DNA from: Amycolatopsis iheyensis
Lineage (GTDB): Bacteria > Actinomycetota > Actinomycetes > Mycobacteriales > Pseudonocardiaceae
Reading direction: 5' to 3'
DNA: 47,276 nt
Assembly: GCF_024703995.1 (NCBI RefSeq)
Contig: NZ_JAMXQV010000010.1
Span: 1-47,276, forward strand
Part shown: positions 9,900-17,521 of the stretch, in pieces
Numbering within the stretch: position 1 is the stretch's first letter
Layout of the letters: every line of letters starts with the position of its first letter
The notes under the pieces: model-generated
What the model was told of the DNA's origin: nothing
Database searches by the model: none
Seen by the model: the letters and a program-made list of their open reading frames with translations, nothing else
Made by a program: the position numbers and the translations under genes

Positions 9900-10213
9900 T
9901 CCACGCGCCCCGCCCGCTTGATCAGCTCCGCGGCTTCCGCGTCCTGCCCGCCGTGGCGGACCGTCACCTGCCGCAGCGCTTCCGCCGCCGACGTCAGCGC
10001 TTCGGCGCCGTCGGTCAGCTGACGCCGCAGCGCCCCGGCCGCGCGGCCGTACGACGCACCGAGCCCGATCCGCGCCCCCAGCGGGCCGTAGGACTCGTCG
10101 GAAACGCCTTCGCCCCCCACGTCGGCCGCCGCCGCGCGCAGGTCGTCAGCGGCCTCCTCAGCGGTCTTGGCGTACGCGGCGACGACCACGCCGTCCATCC
10201 TCAAGCCGGCCAT
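9896..10213 (-). CDS. EspC-like small ESX secretion-associated protein
   Basis: This 105-aa Ala-rich helical protein has a helix-turn-helix hairpin layout similar to the ESX-1 EspC family (type VII secretion target). The start ATG 10213 has GGAGAGG just upstream; an upstream in-frame extension is basic and lacks such a site. It ends in an ATGA overlap with the larger WXG-type gene. By analogy with EspC/EspA and PE/PPE pairs it probably forms a heterodimer with that product for export. The family assignment rests on size, helical pattern and context rather than on an invariant motif. Confidence 0.7.
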   Translation of the reverse strand: MAGLRMDGVVVAAYAKTAEEAADDLRAAAADVGGEGVSDESYGPLGARIGLGASYGRAAGALRRQLTDGAEALTSAAEALRQVTVRHGGQDAEAAELIKRAGRVE

Positions 10214-10280
10214 GGCACCTCTCCGCTCAGCAGAAGCTCTCCTCGGGCCTGTGACGTCCGCCGCGGCCCGCCGGTTCCGC

Positions 10281-10447
10281 CTAGGCGGTGTCCTGCAAGT
10301 CAAGCTCGCGGTCTTCGCGCCCAGGCGGCCCCTGACGGCACGGGCGGATCACCCGAGTACGGCCCAGTACGAGGGTGCTCCGCCCGCACCGCCAGGAACC
10401 ACCTGGATCACGAAGCCCATCGAGCAGACTCACAGGACACCGCCTAG
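10281..10447. mobile_element. 167-bp palindromic MITE-like element with CTAG ends
   Basis: The ends are a perfect 15-bp inverted repeat: CTAGGCGGTGTCCTG at 10281-10295 and its complement at 10433-10447. If CTAG is the duplicated target, the element proper is 10285-10443. The inversion continues imperfectly to the centre: 10321-10341 pairs with 10386-10406 and 10342-10360 with 10367-10385, around a 6-nt loop at 10361-10366. There is no ORF inside. In 10321-10341 all six non-Watson-Crick positions would be G:U pairs in a minus-strand transcript, the direction in which eccB is read. The eccB stop TAG lies inside the right CTAG. A miniature inverted-repeat element is the simplest reading, and a structured RNA in the eccB operon is the alternative. 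Confidence 0.75.
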
Positions 10448-12090
10448 CCGCCCGCCTGCTGGGTCTGCACCGGGAACGAGCCGGCGTTCGGGTCGATCGG
10501 CACCGAGTCGAACTGCTTGAGCACGTCCTGGGTGTTGAGCGAAGCGCCGGTCGGCAGCAAGCCGATGATCGACTCGGGCGCGGGCTGCCGGTTGTTCAAG
10601 CCGATCGCGTCGGCCGTCGCCGCGTCCGGGACGCTGTAGCGCACGCCGCGGTCGGAGATCAGCTGGATCGCGCCCTTGCCGAAGCTGGCCTTGCCGGTCG
10701 CGGACTGCACCACCGCGCCGAAGCCCGGCTGGAGGTAGAAACCGTTGATCGGCACGCGGTTCGGGCCCGGCGTGGTCACCTTGGTCGTCGCGAACTTGCC
10801 GCCGTGGCTGTTCTGGCCCGGCAGCTGGGTGTCGATGTACACCGACGTGTGGCCGTCGCGGTCGGCGCCGTCGCCGACCACGGACCAGCCGAGGCAGGCG
10901 ACCGCCGAGTTCTTCGTGGCGTCGAGGACCGTCGGGACCGACCGCGGGAAGTCGTCGACCTGGATGTAGTCGGGGTCGCCGGAGCGCAGCACCCGGACGC
11001 CGGACAGCTTGTCGAGGCCGAGCGTGCGCGGCTTGCTCGCGCTGCCGTGCTTCGCGACGCGCATGACGTCGGCGACCGCCTGCGACACCTGCTGGATGCC
11101 GTTCGTGGTGATGGCCCAGTACTGCGGCTGCTCACCCGTGGGCTGCGTGGAGAAGACGTCGCCGGCGGCCAGCCCGTCGAGGTCGGCGGGCGGCGGGCCG
11201 TCCGGGATCTGCGGCGGGGTCAGGCGCGGGACCTCGGGGATCGCGTTCAGCAGGCCCTGCGTGATCTTCCGCGGCTTCTGGTTCAGCAGCTGCAGCGCCG
11301 TGGAGACCGAGTTGTGCGAGTCACTGGTGTCGATCTCGGCGCGCACGGTGTTGGCGTTGGGGCGGTTCTGCGTGCTCGGCAGGCGGTAGATCAGGTAGGT
11401 CTTGCCGTTGTCCGCCGCGGCCAGCAACGCCTCCTTCTCACCCAGCTCGGTGCCGAGGGCGCTCGGGGCGACCCCGCCGAAGACGTAGGTGTCGGTCTTG
11501 CCGATGTCCGGGTTCGGCTGCGACGGGTCGAGCAGGACCTGGTCGCACACGGCCCAGTTGGGGGTGATCCGCTGGGAATCGGTCGGGATGAGCTGCGGCC
11601 CGTCCGGAATGCCGGTCAGTTTTCCGCGCGGGATGTCCTTCAACTGATCGTCGGAAACGACCGTGGGATTCTTCACACTCGCGGCGCTCGACGCGGCGGG
11701 AGCCGGGGCGGCCGCCGCACCGGACGCGCCGGCGGCCCCCGCGCCCTGCTGCTTCGACTGGGCCAGCAGCAGCAGCCGCGCGGACGCGAGGTTGAAGGTC
11801 GGGACGAGGGTCTTCGGGTTCCCCATCACGACGTAGACCGTGCCGGACTGCTCGCCGATCACGATGTTCCCGGCCTCCGGCACCGAAGGCGCCGGGCTGA
11901 GCAGCCCCCAGACGATGAAGACGATCATGCCGAGGGCCCCGAGCACGACCCCCACGATCGTGGCCCTCGTGTGGGTGCGCATGGGGTCGTGCAACATCAC
12001 GGCGTCGCGCCGGACCAGCGCCGACTGCATCCGGCGCAGGACGAACTGATACGCCTGGACCTGAGACTTAGTCGTGGGTGTTGATGGCAT
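10444..12090 (-). CDS. eccB: Type VII secretion protein EccB
   Basis: This is a single-pass membrane subunit of the ESX channel with a large extracytoplasmic domain, 548 aa. A cytosolic N-terminus with the family-like stretch SQVQAYQFVLRRMQSALVRR is followed by one membrane helix at 45-64 (IVGVVLGALGMIVFIVWGLL). The rest is the repeat-containing outer domain, with a Cys near 181 and one near 398 that would form the conserved disulfide. An Ala-rich low-complexity loop lies near residues 115-140. ATG 12090 has an AGG about 8 nt upstream. The stop codon TAG is part of the CTAG at one end of the palindromic element. The gene is divergent from eccE across 155 bp. Confidence 0.96.
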   Translation of the reverse strand: MPSTPTTKSQVQAYQFVLRRMQSALVRRDAVMLHDPMRTHTRATIVGVVLGALGMIVFIVWGLLSPAPSVPEAGNIVIGEQSGTVYVVMGNPKTLVPTFNLASARLLLLAQSKQQGAGAAGASGAAAAPAPAASSAASVKNPTVVSDDQLKDIPRGKLTGIPDGPQLIPTDSQRITPNWAVCDQVLLDPSQPNPDIGKTDTYVFGGVAPSALGTELGEKEALLAAADNGKTYLIYRLPSTQNRPNANTVRAEIDTSDSHNSVSTALQLLNQKPRKITQGLLNAIPEVPRLTPPQIPDGPPPADLDGLAAGDVFSTQPTGEQPQYWAITTNGIQQVSQAVADVMRVAKHGSASKPRTLGLDKLSGVRVLRSGDPDYIQVDDFPRSVPTVLDATKNSAVACLGWSVVGDGADRDGHTSVYIDTQLPGQNSHGGKFATTKVTTPGPNRVPINGFYLQPGFGAVVQSATGKASFGKGAIQLISDRGVRYSVPDAATADAIGLNNRQPAPESIIGLLPTGASLNTQDVLKQFDSVPIDPNAGSFPVQTQQAGG

Positions 12091-12245
12091 TCTCGACCTA
12101 TCGCTCTCCCCGTCGCGGTACGGTTCCGCAGGATAGCCGTACGGGGACCGTCTGGTGTGGGGTTTCTACCAACTCCGGCTAGGGTCAGGCACCCCGGGAC
12201 CCGGCTTTCCGGGGTACGCAAGCACGAGGGGAAGAGAAAGCGCGG

Positions 12246-13880
12246 ATGTCCGTCACCAACCCTCCACGTCCGCCTGGCCCGCCTGGGCCCCCGCCGCCCG
12301 GCCGCCAGCCGGGCCCGCCGCCGCGGCCGGGGAGACCCGGAGGCCCGGGCGGTCCCGGTGGACCCGGTGGCGTACCCGGCGGTCCCGGCGGCGGCCCTGG
12401 CGGCCCCGGTGGTCCCAGCATGCCCCCGCGTGGTCCCGGCGGACCCGGTCCCGGTCCGGGTGGACGTCCGGGCGGCCCCGGTGGACCCGGCGGCCCGGGT
12501 GGTCCTGGCGGCCCCGGTGGGCCCGGTGGCCCTGGCGGTCCCGGTGGTGGCGGCCCCGGAGGGCCCGGCGGTCCGGGTGGACCCGGTGGCCCGCAGGGAC
12601 CCGACGACGGCGGCCCGGCCGCTCCCCCGCCCGGCCCGGTGCGCATGGCGCCGCCCGCGCGGCGCCGCTCCGCCGGCGTGACCCTCGGCCCGCTCCCGGT
12701 GGCGAACCTCGTCGTGCTCGAGGTCGGCCTCGCGATCGGGCTCGTGCTGCTCGCCATCGACATGTCGCTGAAGTGGATCGGCGTCGGCGTCCTCGGCTTC
12801 GCCCTCATCGTCGCGCTGCTGCGCTGGCGCGGCCGCTGGTTCACCCAGTGGGTCGGCCTGACGATGCGCTACTCGTTCCGCTCCCACGACCGCGTCGCGA
12901 ACCCGCTGCCGCCGAGCACCGTCGAGGAGCTGGCCGCCGAAGAGACCACGGTCACCGGCCCGGACGACGCCCGCGTCAACCTGCTCCGCATCGCCGTGCC
13001 CGACCTCGTGGTGGCGCACGGCGTCGACCACGAACGCCAGCAGGTCGGGCTCGCCTGGAACGACGGCACGTGGACCGCGGTGCTGCTCGTCGAGCCGACG
13101 CCGGCGTTGATCAGCCAGGCCGGCGGCGGCGCGAGCTTGCCGCTTTCGGCGCTCGCGCCGTGCCTCGAAGACCGCGGTGTGGTCCTCGACTCGATCCAGA
13201 TGATTTCCCACTGCTACCCGGGAAGCGCGGCGCTGCCGTCCGACTCCCCCGCGCTGAGCTCCTACATGGAGGTGCTCGGGCCGCTGCCCGCGGCGGCGCG
13301 GCGGACGACGTGGATCGCGATCCGGCTGGACCCGAGGCGCTGCCCGGCCGCGATCAGCGAGCGCGGCGGCGGTGTCGTCGGCGCCCACCGCGCGCTAATC
13401 GGCGCGCTTTCGCGGGTGCGCAACGCTCTGGAGTCCCAGGGCGTGCCGACGCGCCCGCTCGACCCGGACGAGCTGCTGCGGGCCGGGATCTCCGCGGCCG
13501 AGCTGACTTCGGTCGCGGGTTCGCCCAGCAAGGTGACGTTGCAGGAGCGCTGGTCCGGGGTGACCGCGGCCGGCATCGGCCACGCGAGCTACGCGATCAC
13601 CGGCTGGCCGAAGGGCAAGATCACCGGCAGCCTCAACGCGCTGACGAGCGTCCGGGCGTTGTCCGCCACGGTCGCCATGTCGATTTCCCCGGCGTCCGAC
13701 GAGGGCAAGATCGGCCTGCGTGGCGTGGTCCGGCTGAGCGCGCGGAACCCGCGTGAGCTCGACGCCGCCGACCAGCGGCTGCAGGGCCTGTCCGAGCGGC
13801 TGGGCGTCGACCTGACGCCGCTGCGCGGTCTGCAGGTCTCCGCCTTCGCCGCGACGTTGCCGATCGGAGGCACAGCATGA
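12246..13880 (+). CDS. eccE: Type VII secretion protein EccE with collagen-like N-terminus
   Basis: EccE is a peripheral subunit of the ESX membrane complex, 544 aa. Residues 1 to about 130 are almost entirely Gly and Pro, as repeats of GGP with a few PPG and GPG units. Two membrane helices follow (about 149-172 and 175-193), then a soluble domain to the end. The EccE assignment rests on the two-helix plus cytosolic-domain plan and on position between eccB and the end of the ESX locus. ATG 12246 follows GGGGAAGAG. The stop TGA overlaps the ATG of a 26-codon mini-gene. The low-complexity tail is longer than the family plan needs and may be disordered or fibrous. Confidence 0.88.
   Translation: MSVTNPPRPPGPPGPPPPGRQPGPPPRPGRPGGPGGPGGPGGVPGGPGGGPGGPGGPSMPPRGPGGPGPGPGGRPGGPGGPGGPGGPGGPGGPGGPGGPGGGGPGGPGGPGGPGGPQGPDDGGPAAPPPGPVRMAPPARRRSAGVTLGPLPVANLVVLEVGLAIGLVLLAIDMSLKWIGVGVLGFALIVALLRWRGRWFTQWVGLTMRYSFRSHDRVANPLPPSTVEELAAEETTVTGPDDARVNLLRIAVPDLVVAHGVDHERQQVGLAWNDGTWTAVLLVEPTPALISQAGGGASLPLSALAPCLEDRGVVLDSIQMISHCYPGSAALPSDSPALSSYMEVLGPLPAAARRTTWIAIRLDPRRCPAAISERGGGVVGAHRALIGALSRVRNALESQGVPTRPLDPDELLRAGISAAELTSVAGSPSKVTLQERWSGVTAAGIGHASYAITGWPKGKITGSLNALTSVRALSATVAMSISPASDEGKIGLRGVVRLSARNPRELDAADQRLQGLSERLGVDLTPLRGLQVSAFAATLPIGGTA
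12270..12600 (+). repeat. GGP-coding tandem repeat in eccE
   Basis: About 330 bp of degenerate tandem 9-mers of the type ggtggaccc/ggcggtccc encode Gly-Gly-Pro units. Codons vary between units (ggt/ggc, ccc/cct/ccg), so the repeat is conserved at protein level more than at DNA level. Such an array is prone to length change by slippage. Confidence 0.85.
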
Positions 13881-13957
13881 GGGAGCTTGCGACCGAATCA
13901 TTCAACACTGCGTCTTCGGCGAATGCCGCGCCGAGCGTTAGCGAGGTGTGCGCATGA
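13877..13957 (+). CDS. 26-aa mini-gene coupled on both sides
   Basis: This ORF begins at the ATG of an ATGA overlap with the eccE stop and ends in another ATGA overlap with the next gene. GGAGG lies 6 nt before its ATG, as good a ribosome-binding site as any in the locus. The peptide is Ser/Ala-rich, starts MRELATESFN and ends PSVSEVCA, with one Cys. Roughly two thirds of its third positions are G or C, clearly fewer than in neighbouring genes, which suggests a separate origin or a role as a translational spacer. No family is recognised. Confidence 0.6.
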   Translation: MRELATESFNTASSANAAPSVSEVCA

Positions 13958-14673
13958 GTTCCCGCGTCCGTGACGCCGGGCAGAACGCCGGTGTGGCGCC
14001 GGAGTTCACCGTCGACCCCGCGATGCTCGACGCGATCAGCCCTTCGGGTGACCGCGGGGGCATCGTGCTGGGCTCGGGCCTGAAGGGCGAGCCGCTGACG
14101 ATCTCGGCGCTGCGCTCGACGCCGACCCGCATCGTGCTGGTGGGTGGGCTGTACCTGGCCCGCCAGGTGGCGATGCGCGCGATGGCCGTCGGCGCGTGGG
14201 TCGTGGTCGCGACCGGGCGCCCGACCGAGTGGCAGGTGCTCTCCCGCGCGGCGGGCAGCCGCGACGGCCGGCCGTCGCCGCTGGTGCAGATCCGGCGGCT
14301 GTCGCCGGTCGAGCTGCCGCGGCCGTCGGAGGACGCGCCGCTGCTGGTGGTCACCGACGGCGGCCCGACCCCGCAGGACCTGTTCCCGCCCCGCTCGCCC
14401 TGGCAGACGACGGTGTACGTGCTGCCGTACCTGCACCCGCAGGCGGGCGTGACGGCGAACGCGGCGGACCTGGTGCTGATGCAGCGCCTCCCGGCCGGTC
14501 AGGCCGAGCTGGCGGGCCGCATCTGGAACCTGCCGCCGCAGATGATGCGCCAGCTCACGATGCTCAAGGACGACCAGGTGGTGGCCCTGGGCCGCAACCT
14601 GTGGCGCCCGCTGCGCCTGGTGACGACGGGCAAGGAGCAGCAGCTGCTGGGCCCGGTCCGCCGCGGCGACTGA
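13954..14673 (+). CDS. Unrecognised ESX-locus protein
   Basis: This 239-aa protein is not recognised. It has alternating hydrophobic strands (TRIVLVGGLYLARQVAMR, AWVVVATGRP, APLLVVTDGG) resembling a Rossmann-like alpha/beta sheet, but no P-loop is visible. No signal peptide or long membrane helix is seen, so a cytosolic location is likely. ATG 13954 has GCGAGG 7 nt upstream; GTG 13948 is an alternative. It is coupled by ATGA to the 26-codon mini-gene behind eccE, which implies a role around the secretion machine, possibly as a cytosolic accessory factor. That role is an inference from position. Confidence 0.75.
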   Translation: MSSRVRDAGQNAGVAPEFTVDPAMLDAISPSGDRGGIVLGSGLKGEPLTISALRSTPTRIVLVGGLYLARQVAMRAMAVGAWVVVATGRPTEWQVLSRAAGSRDGRPSPLVQIRRLSPVELPRPSEDAPLLVVTDGGPTPQDLFPPRSPWQTTVYVLPYLHPQAGVTANAADLVLMQRLPAGQAELAGRIWNLPPQMMRQLTMLKDDQVVALGRNLWRPLRLVTTGKEQQLLGPVRRGD

Positions 14674-14689
14674 CGTTCTCCACGACGAA

Positions 14690-14720
14690 GGCGGGTGGTT
14701 CCCTCGGGGAGCCACCCGCC
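14690..14720. terminator. Bidirectional terminator between ESX locus and truA
   Basis: A 9-bp stem (GGCGGGTGG with CCACCCGCC) extended by TCCC/GGGA lies in the gap between convergent genes. It is flanked by AA on the left and TT on the right, giving a short U-tail in both directions. It marks the end of the ESX block. Confidence 0.85.
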
Positions 14721-14727
14721 TTGTGCG

Positions 14728-15696
14728 TCAGAGCGAGGTGCGGACGTTGCGCGTCTGCTCGGCGCGGGCCGCGAGTTCGTCGTCCGGCGGGTAGTCCACG
14801 CCCAGCAGCGTCAGACCGTGGGCCGGGGCCACCGCGCTGTCGCGGATGCCGCTCTCCAGCACCTTCGCCGGCCAGCCGTCGCTCCGGCGGCCGTCGCCCA
14901 CCAGCAGCAGGACGCCGACCAGGCTGCGGACCATCGAGTGGCAGAACGCGTCCGCCGAGACCCGGACCTCGAGCAGGTGCTCGTCGACCCGCGCCCACTC
15001 CAGGCGCTGCAGCTCACGGATCGTCGTGCCCGTGTCGCGCTGCTTGCAGTACGCGGCGAAGTCGTGCAGGCCCAGCAGCTCCGCGGCGGCCGCGTTCATC
15101 GCGTCCGTCGACAGTGGACGGTTCCAGGCCAGCGTGTCGTTGCGGCGCAACGGGTCGACGCCCCAGGGCGCGTCGGAAACCCGGTAGCGGTAGTGCCGGC
15201 GGATCGCCGAGAACCGCGCGTCGAAGCCCGGCGCGGCCACCCGGGCGCCCAGCACCCGGACGTCACCGGGCAGCAGGCGGTTCCAGCGACCGGTCATGCG
15301 CGTCAGGTCGGGAATGCCCTGAGCGGACACGGGAATCCGCCCGGAGGACTCCGAAAGCGGGACGACGTCGACGTGCACCACCTGGCCGGTCGCGTGCACG
15401 CCGGCGTCCGTGCGGCCCGCCACGACCACGGACTTGGGCACCGCGGCCCCCGGCGGCTGCCGGTGCAACGCCTCCTCCAGCAGGCCCTGGACCGTGCGGC
15501 GCGAGGGCTGCCGCGCCCAGCCCGAGAAGTCCGTGCCGTCGTAGGAGACGTCCAGGCGCAGACGAACGAGCCCGCCCTCCCCAGCGGGGGTGGCGGGCTC
15601 GTCCGGTGTCGGCTCTGCCGTCAGGACTCGTCGTCCTGCTGCGACGGCGGCAGCGAGAAGCCCGCGGCTTCGGCGGCCTCGGCGGAGGCGAACCAC
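14728..15696 (-). CDS. truA: tRNA pseudouridine(38-40) synthase TruA
   Basis: TruA converts uridines 38-40 of the tRNA anticodon arm to pseudouridine. The N-terminal strand LRLDVSYDGTDFSGWARQP is typical, and the catalytic Asp lies in AGRTDAGVHATGQVVH. The later signatures RHYRYRV and FCHSMVRSLVG are also present. The only ATG/GTG/TTG codon before the conserved N-terminus is GTG 15696, which overlaps the rplQ coding region by 76 nt and gives 322 aa, longer than usual. Translation may instead start at CTG 15624, which overlaps the rplQ stop and has GGACGACGAG upstream. It is the last gene of the alpha-type operon, as in mycobacteria. Confidence 0.92.
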   Translation of the reverse strand: MVRLRRGRRSRGLLAAAVAAGRRVLTAEPTPDEPATPAGEGGLVRLRLDVSYDGTDFSGWARQPSRRTVQGLLEEALHRQPPGAAVPKSVVVAGRTDAGVHATGQVVHVDVVPLSESSGRIPVSAQGIPDLTRMTGRWNRLLPGDVRVLGARVAAPGFDARFSAIRRHYRYRVSDAPWGVDPLRRNDTLAWNRPLSTDAMNAAAAELLGLHDFAAYCKQRDTGTTIRELQRLEWARVDEHLLEVRVSADAFCHSMVRSLVGVLLLVGDGRRSDGWPAKVLESGIRDSAVAPAHGLTLLGVDYPPDDELAARAEQTRNVRTSL

Positions 15697-16298
15697 ACCT
15701 CGGCCTTGGTCTGCTCGTAGTACGGGCTGTCCTCGGTGTGGTAGTACTTCGACTCGTCGTTGCCCTTGATCGGGAAGCCCTCGGGCTGCGTCCCGTCCTC
15801 GAGCGCGGCGTGGCTGCCCTCGCCGTAAGGAGCCTCCGAAGCGGCTTCCTCGGCAGCGGGGGTCGCCTCGACGGCGGCGGCCGGCTTCTCGTCCTTCGCG
15901 AACTTCGTCTTCCGAGCGCGCTCGGCTTCCGAAGTCACCGTCTTCTCGGCCACCAGCTCGATGACGGCCATGGGCGAGTTGTCGCCCTTGCGCGGCATCG
16001 TCTTGGTGATGCGGGTGTAGCCACCCGCGCGCTCCGCGAAGTGCGGGCCGATCTCGGCGAACAGCTTGTGCACGACGTCCTTGTCACGGACGACCCGCTG
16101 CACCTGACGACGGTTGTGCAGGTCGCCCCGCTTCGCCTTCGTGATCAGCTTCTCGGCCAGCGGACGGACCCGCTTCGCCTTCGCCTCGGTGGTCGTGATC
16201 TTGCCGTGCTCGAACAGCTGCGTGGCCAAGTTGGCCAGGATCAGCCGCTCGTGCGCGGCCGACCCGCCGAGCCGGGCTCCCTTGGTAGGGGTGGGCAT
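15621..16298 (-). CDS. rplQ: 50S ribosomal protein L17 with C-terminal extension
   Basis: L17 lies near the peptide exit tunnel of the large subunit. Residues 1-120 are the standard protein (starts MPTPTKGARLGGSAAHER). The protein is 225 aa because of a tail of about 100 residues: an Ala/Glu linker, then a compact segment near 170-220 (GFPIKGNDESKYYHT and SPYYEQTKAEVWFASAEAAE). That segment resembles the short YHT-PYY-AEVWF domain found at the end of some actinobacterial L17 proteins. Its function is unknown to me. rpoA lies 41 bp upstream. Confidence 0.96.
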   Translation of the reverse strand: MPTPTKGARLGGSAAHERLILANLATQLFEHGKITTTEAKAKRVRPLAEKLITKAKRGDLHNRRQVQRVVRDKDVVHKLFAEIGPHFAERAGGYTRITKTMPRKGDNSPMAVIELVAEKTVTSEAERARKTKFAKDEKPAAAVEATPAAEEAASEAPYGEGSHAALEDGTQPEGFPIKGNDESKYYHTEDSPYYEQTKAEVWFASAEAAEAAGFSLPPSQQDDES

Positions 16299-16339
16299 TG
16301 GTTCTCCTAGTTCAGCTCACAGCGTCCAGGCCGACGGCC

Positions 16340-17413
16340 TTAGAGCTGCTCGGTCTCTGCGTAGTCCTGGCCATCGTCGTGGCCATCGTCCGAAATGCCG
16401 CCGGCGATCCCACCGACACCCTCCGACCAGCCCTCACCGTCGTAGCTGGCGGCGGCGGCGGTCGGGTCGAACCCGGGCGGGCTGTCCTTCAGCGCGAGGC
16501 CGAGACCGACGAGCTTCAGCTTGACCTCGTCGATCGACTTGGCGCCGAAGTTGCGGATGTCGAGCAGGTCCGCCTCGGAGCGCGAGACGAGCTCGCCCAC
16601 CGTGTGGATGCCCTCGCGCTTGAGGCAGTTGTACGACCGGACGGTGAGGTCCAGGTCCTCGATCGGCATCGCGTAGGCGGCGATGGTGTCCGCCTCCTGC
16701 GGCGACGGGCCGATCTCGATGCCCTCGGCGTCGACGTTCAGCTCGCGGGCGAGACCGAACAGCTCCACCAGCGTCTTGCCGGCCGACGCGACCGCGTCGC
16801 GCGGCGTGATCGACGGCTTGGTCTCGACGTCCAGGATCAGCTTGTCGAAGTCGGTGCGCTGCTCGACACGGGTGGCCTCGACCTTGTAGGTCACCTTGAG
16901 CACCGGCGAGTAGATCGAGTCGACCGGGATCCGGCCGATCTCCGCGCCCGCCTGCTTGTTCTGCAGGGCCGGAACGTAACCGCGGCCGCGCTCGACGACG
17001 AGCTCGATCTCGAGCTTGCCCTTGCCGTTCAGCGACGCGATGTGCAGATCCGGGTTGTGCACGGTGACACCCGCCGGCGGCACGATGTCGGCCGCCGTGA
17101 CCTCACCCGGGCCCTGCTTGCGCAGGTACATGGTGACCGGCTCGTCCTCTTCCGAGGACACCACGAGCTCCTTGAGGTTCAGGATGATGTCGGTGACGTC
17201 TTCCTTCACCCCGGGAACGGTGGTGAACTCGTGCAGCACGCCGTCGATGCGGATGCTCGTCACGGCCGCGCCCGGGATGGACGACAGCAGCGTGCGACGC
17301 AGCGAGTTGCCGAGCGTGTAGCCGAAGCCGGGCTCCAGCGGTTCGATGGTGAACCGGGAGCGGGTCTCGTTGACCGTCTCTTCGCCGAGAGCCGGCCGCT
17401 GGGAAATCAGCAT
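16340..17413 (-). CDS. rpoA: RNA polymerase subunit alpha
   Basis: This is the assembly scaffold of RNA polymerase, 357 aa. The N-terminal dimerisation domain spans about residues 1-230 (EPLEPGFGYTLGNSLRRTLL). The C-terminal DNA- and activator-binding domain spans about 250-315 (LTVRSYNCLKREGIHTVGEL, then RNFGAKSIDEVKLKL), including the Arg-Ser-Tyr-Asn region that contacts UP elements. An acidic Gly/Asp-rich tail follows. ATG 17413 is preferred over an upstream in-frame codon because AGGA precedes it and MLISQRP is the usual actinobacterial start. Confidence 0.98.
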   Translation of the reverse strand: MLISQRPALGEETVNETRSRFTIEPLEPGFGYTLGNSLRRTLLSSIPGAAVTSIRIDGVLHEFTTVPGVKEDVTDIILNLKELVVSSEEDEPVTMYLRKQGPGEVTAADIVPPAGVTVHNPDLHIASLNGKGKLEIELVVERGRGYVPALQNKQAGAEIGRIPVDSIYSPVLKVTYKVEATRVEQRTDFDKLILDVETKPSITPRDAVASAGKTLVELFGLARELNVDAEGIEIGPSPQEADTIAAYAMPIEDLDLTVRSYNCLKREGIHTVGELVSRSEADLLDIRNFGAKSIDEVKLKLVGLGLALKDSPPGFDPTAAAASYDGEGWSEGVGGIAGGISDDGHDDGQDYAETEQL

Positions 17414-17469
17414 TTCTTCCTGGTTCCTTTCCAGACGACGCCCGCCATATGACGTCGAAGGGATGGCGC

Positions 17470-17498
17470 GGCGGCGGCGCACCTGTTGCGCCGCCGCC
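17470..17498. other. GC hairpin between rpsD and rpoA
   Basis: A perfect 11-bp stem (GGCGGCGGCGC with GCGCCGCCGCC) and 7-nt loop sits in the 108-bp gap between rpsD and rpoA. There is no T-run on the minus side, so it may attenuate, pause or mark an RNA processing point rather than terminate. Confidence 0.6.
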
Positions 17499-17521
17499 CG
17501 TAATCCAGCGAGGCCGGACTA

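Noticed and set aside
12185..12844. Collagen-like GPP protein on the minus strand
   Set aside because: It is the antisense of the eccE repeat; the sense frame continues into recognised membrane helices and has the ribosome-binding site.
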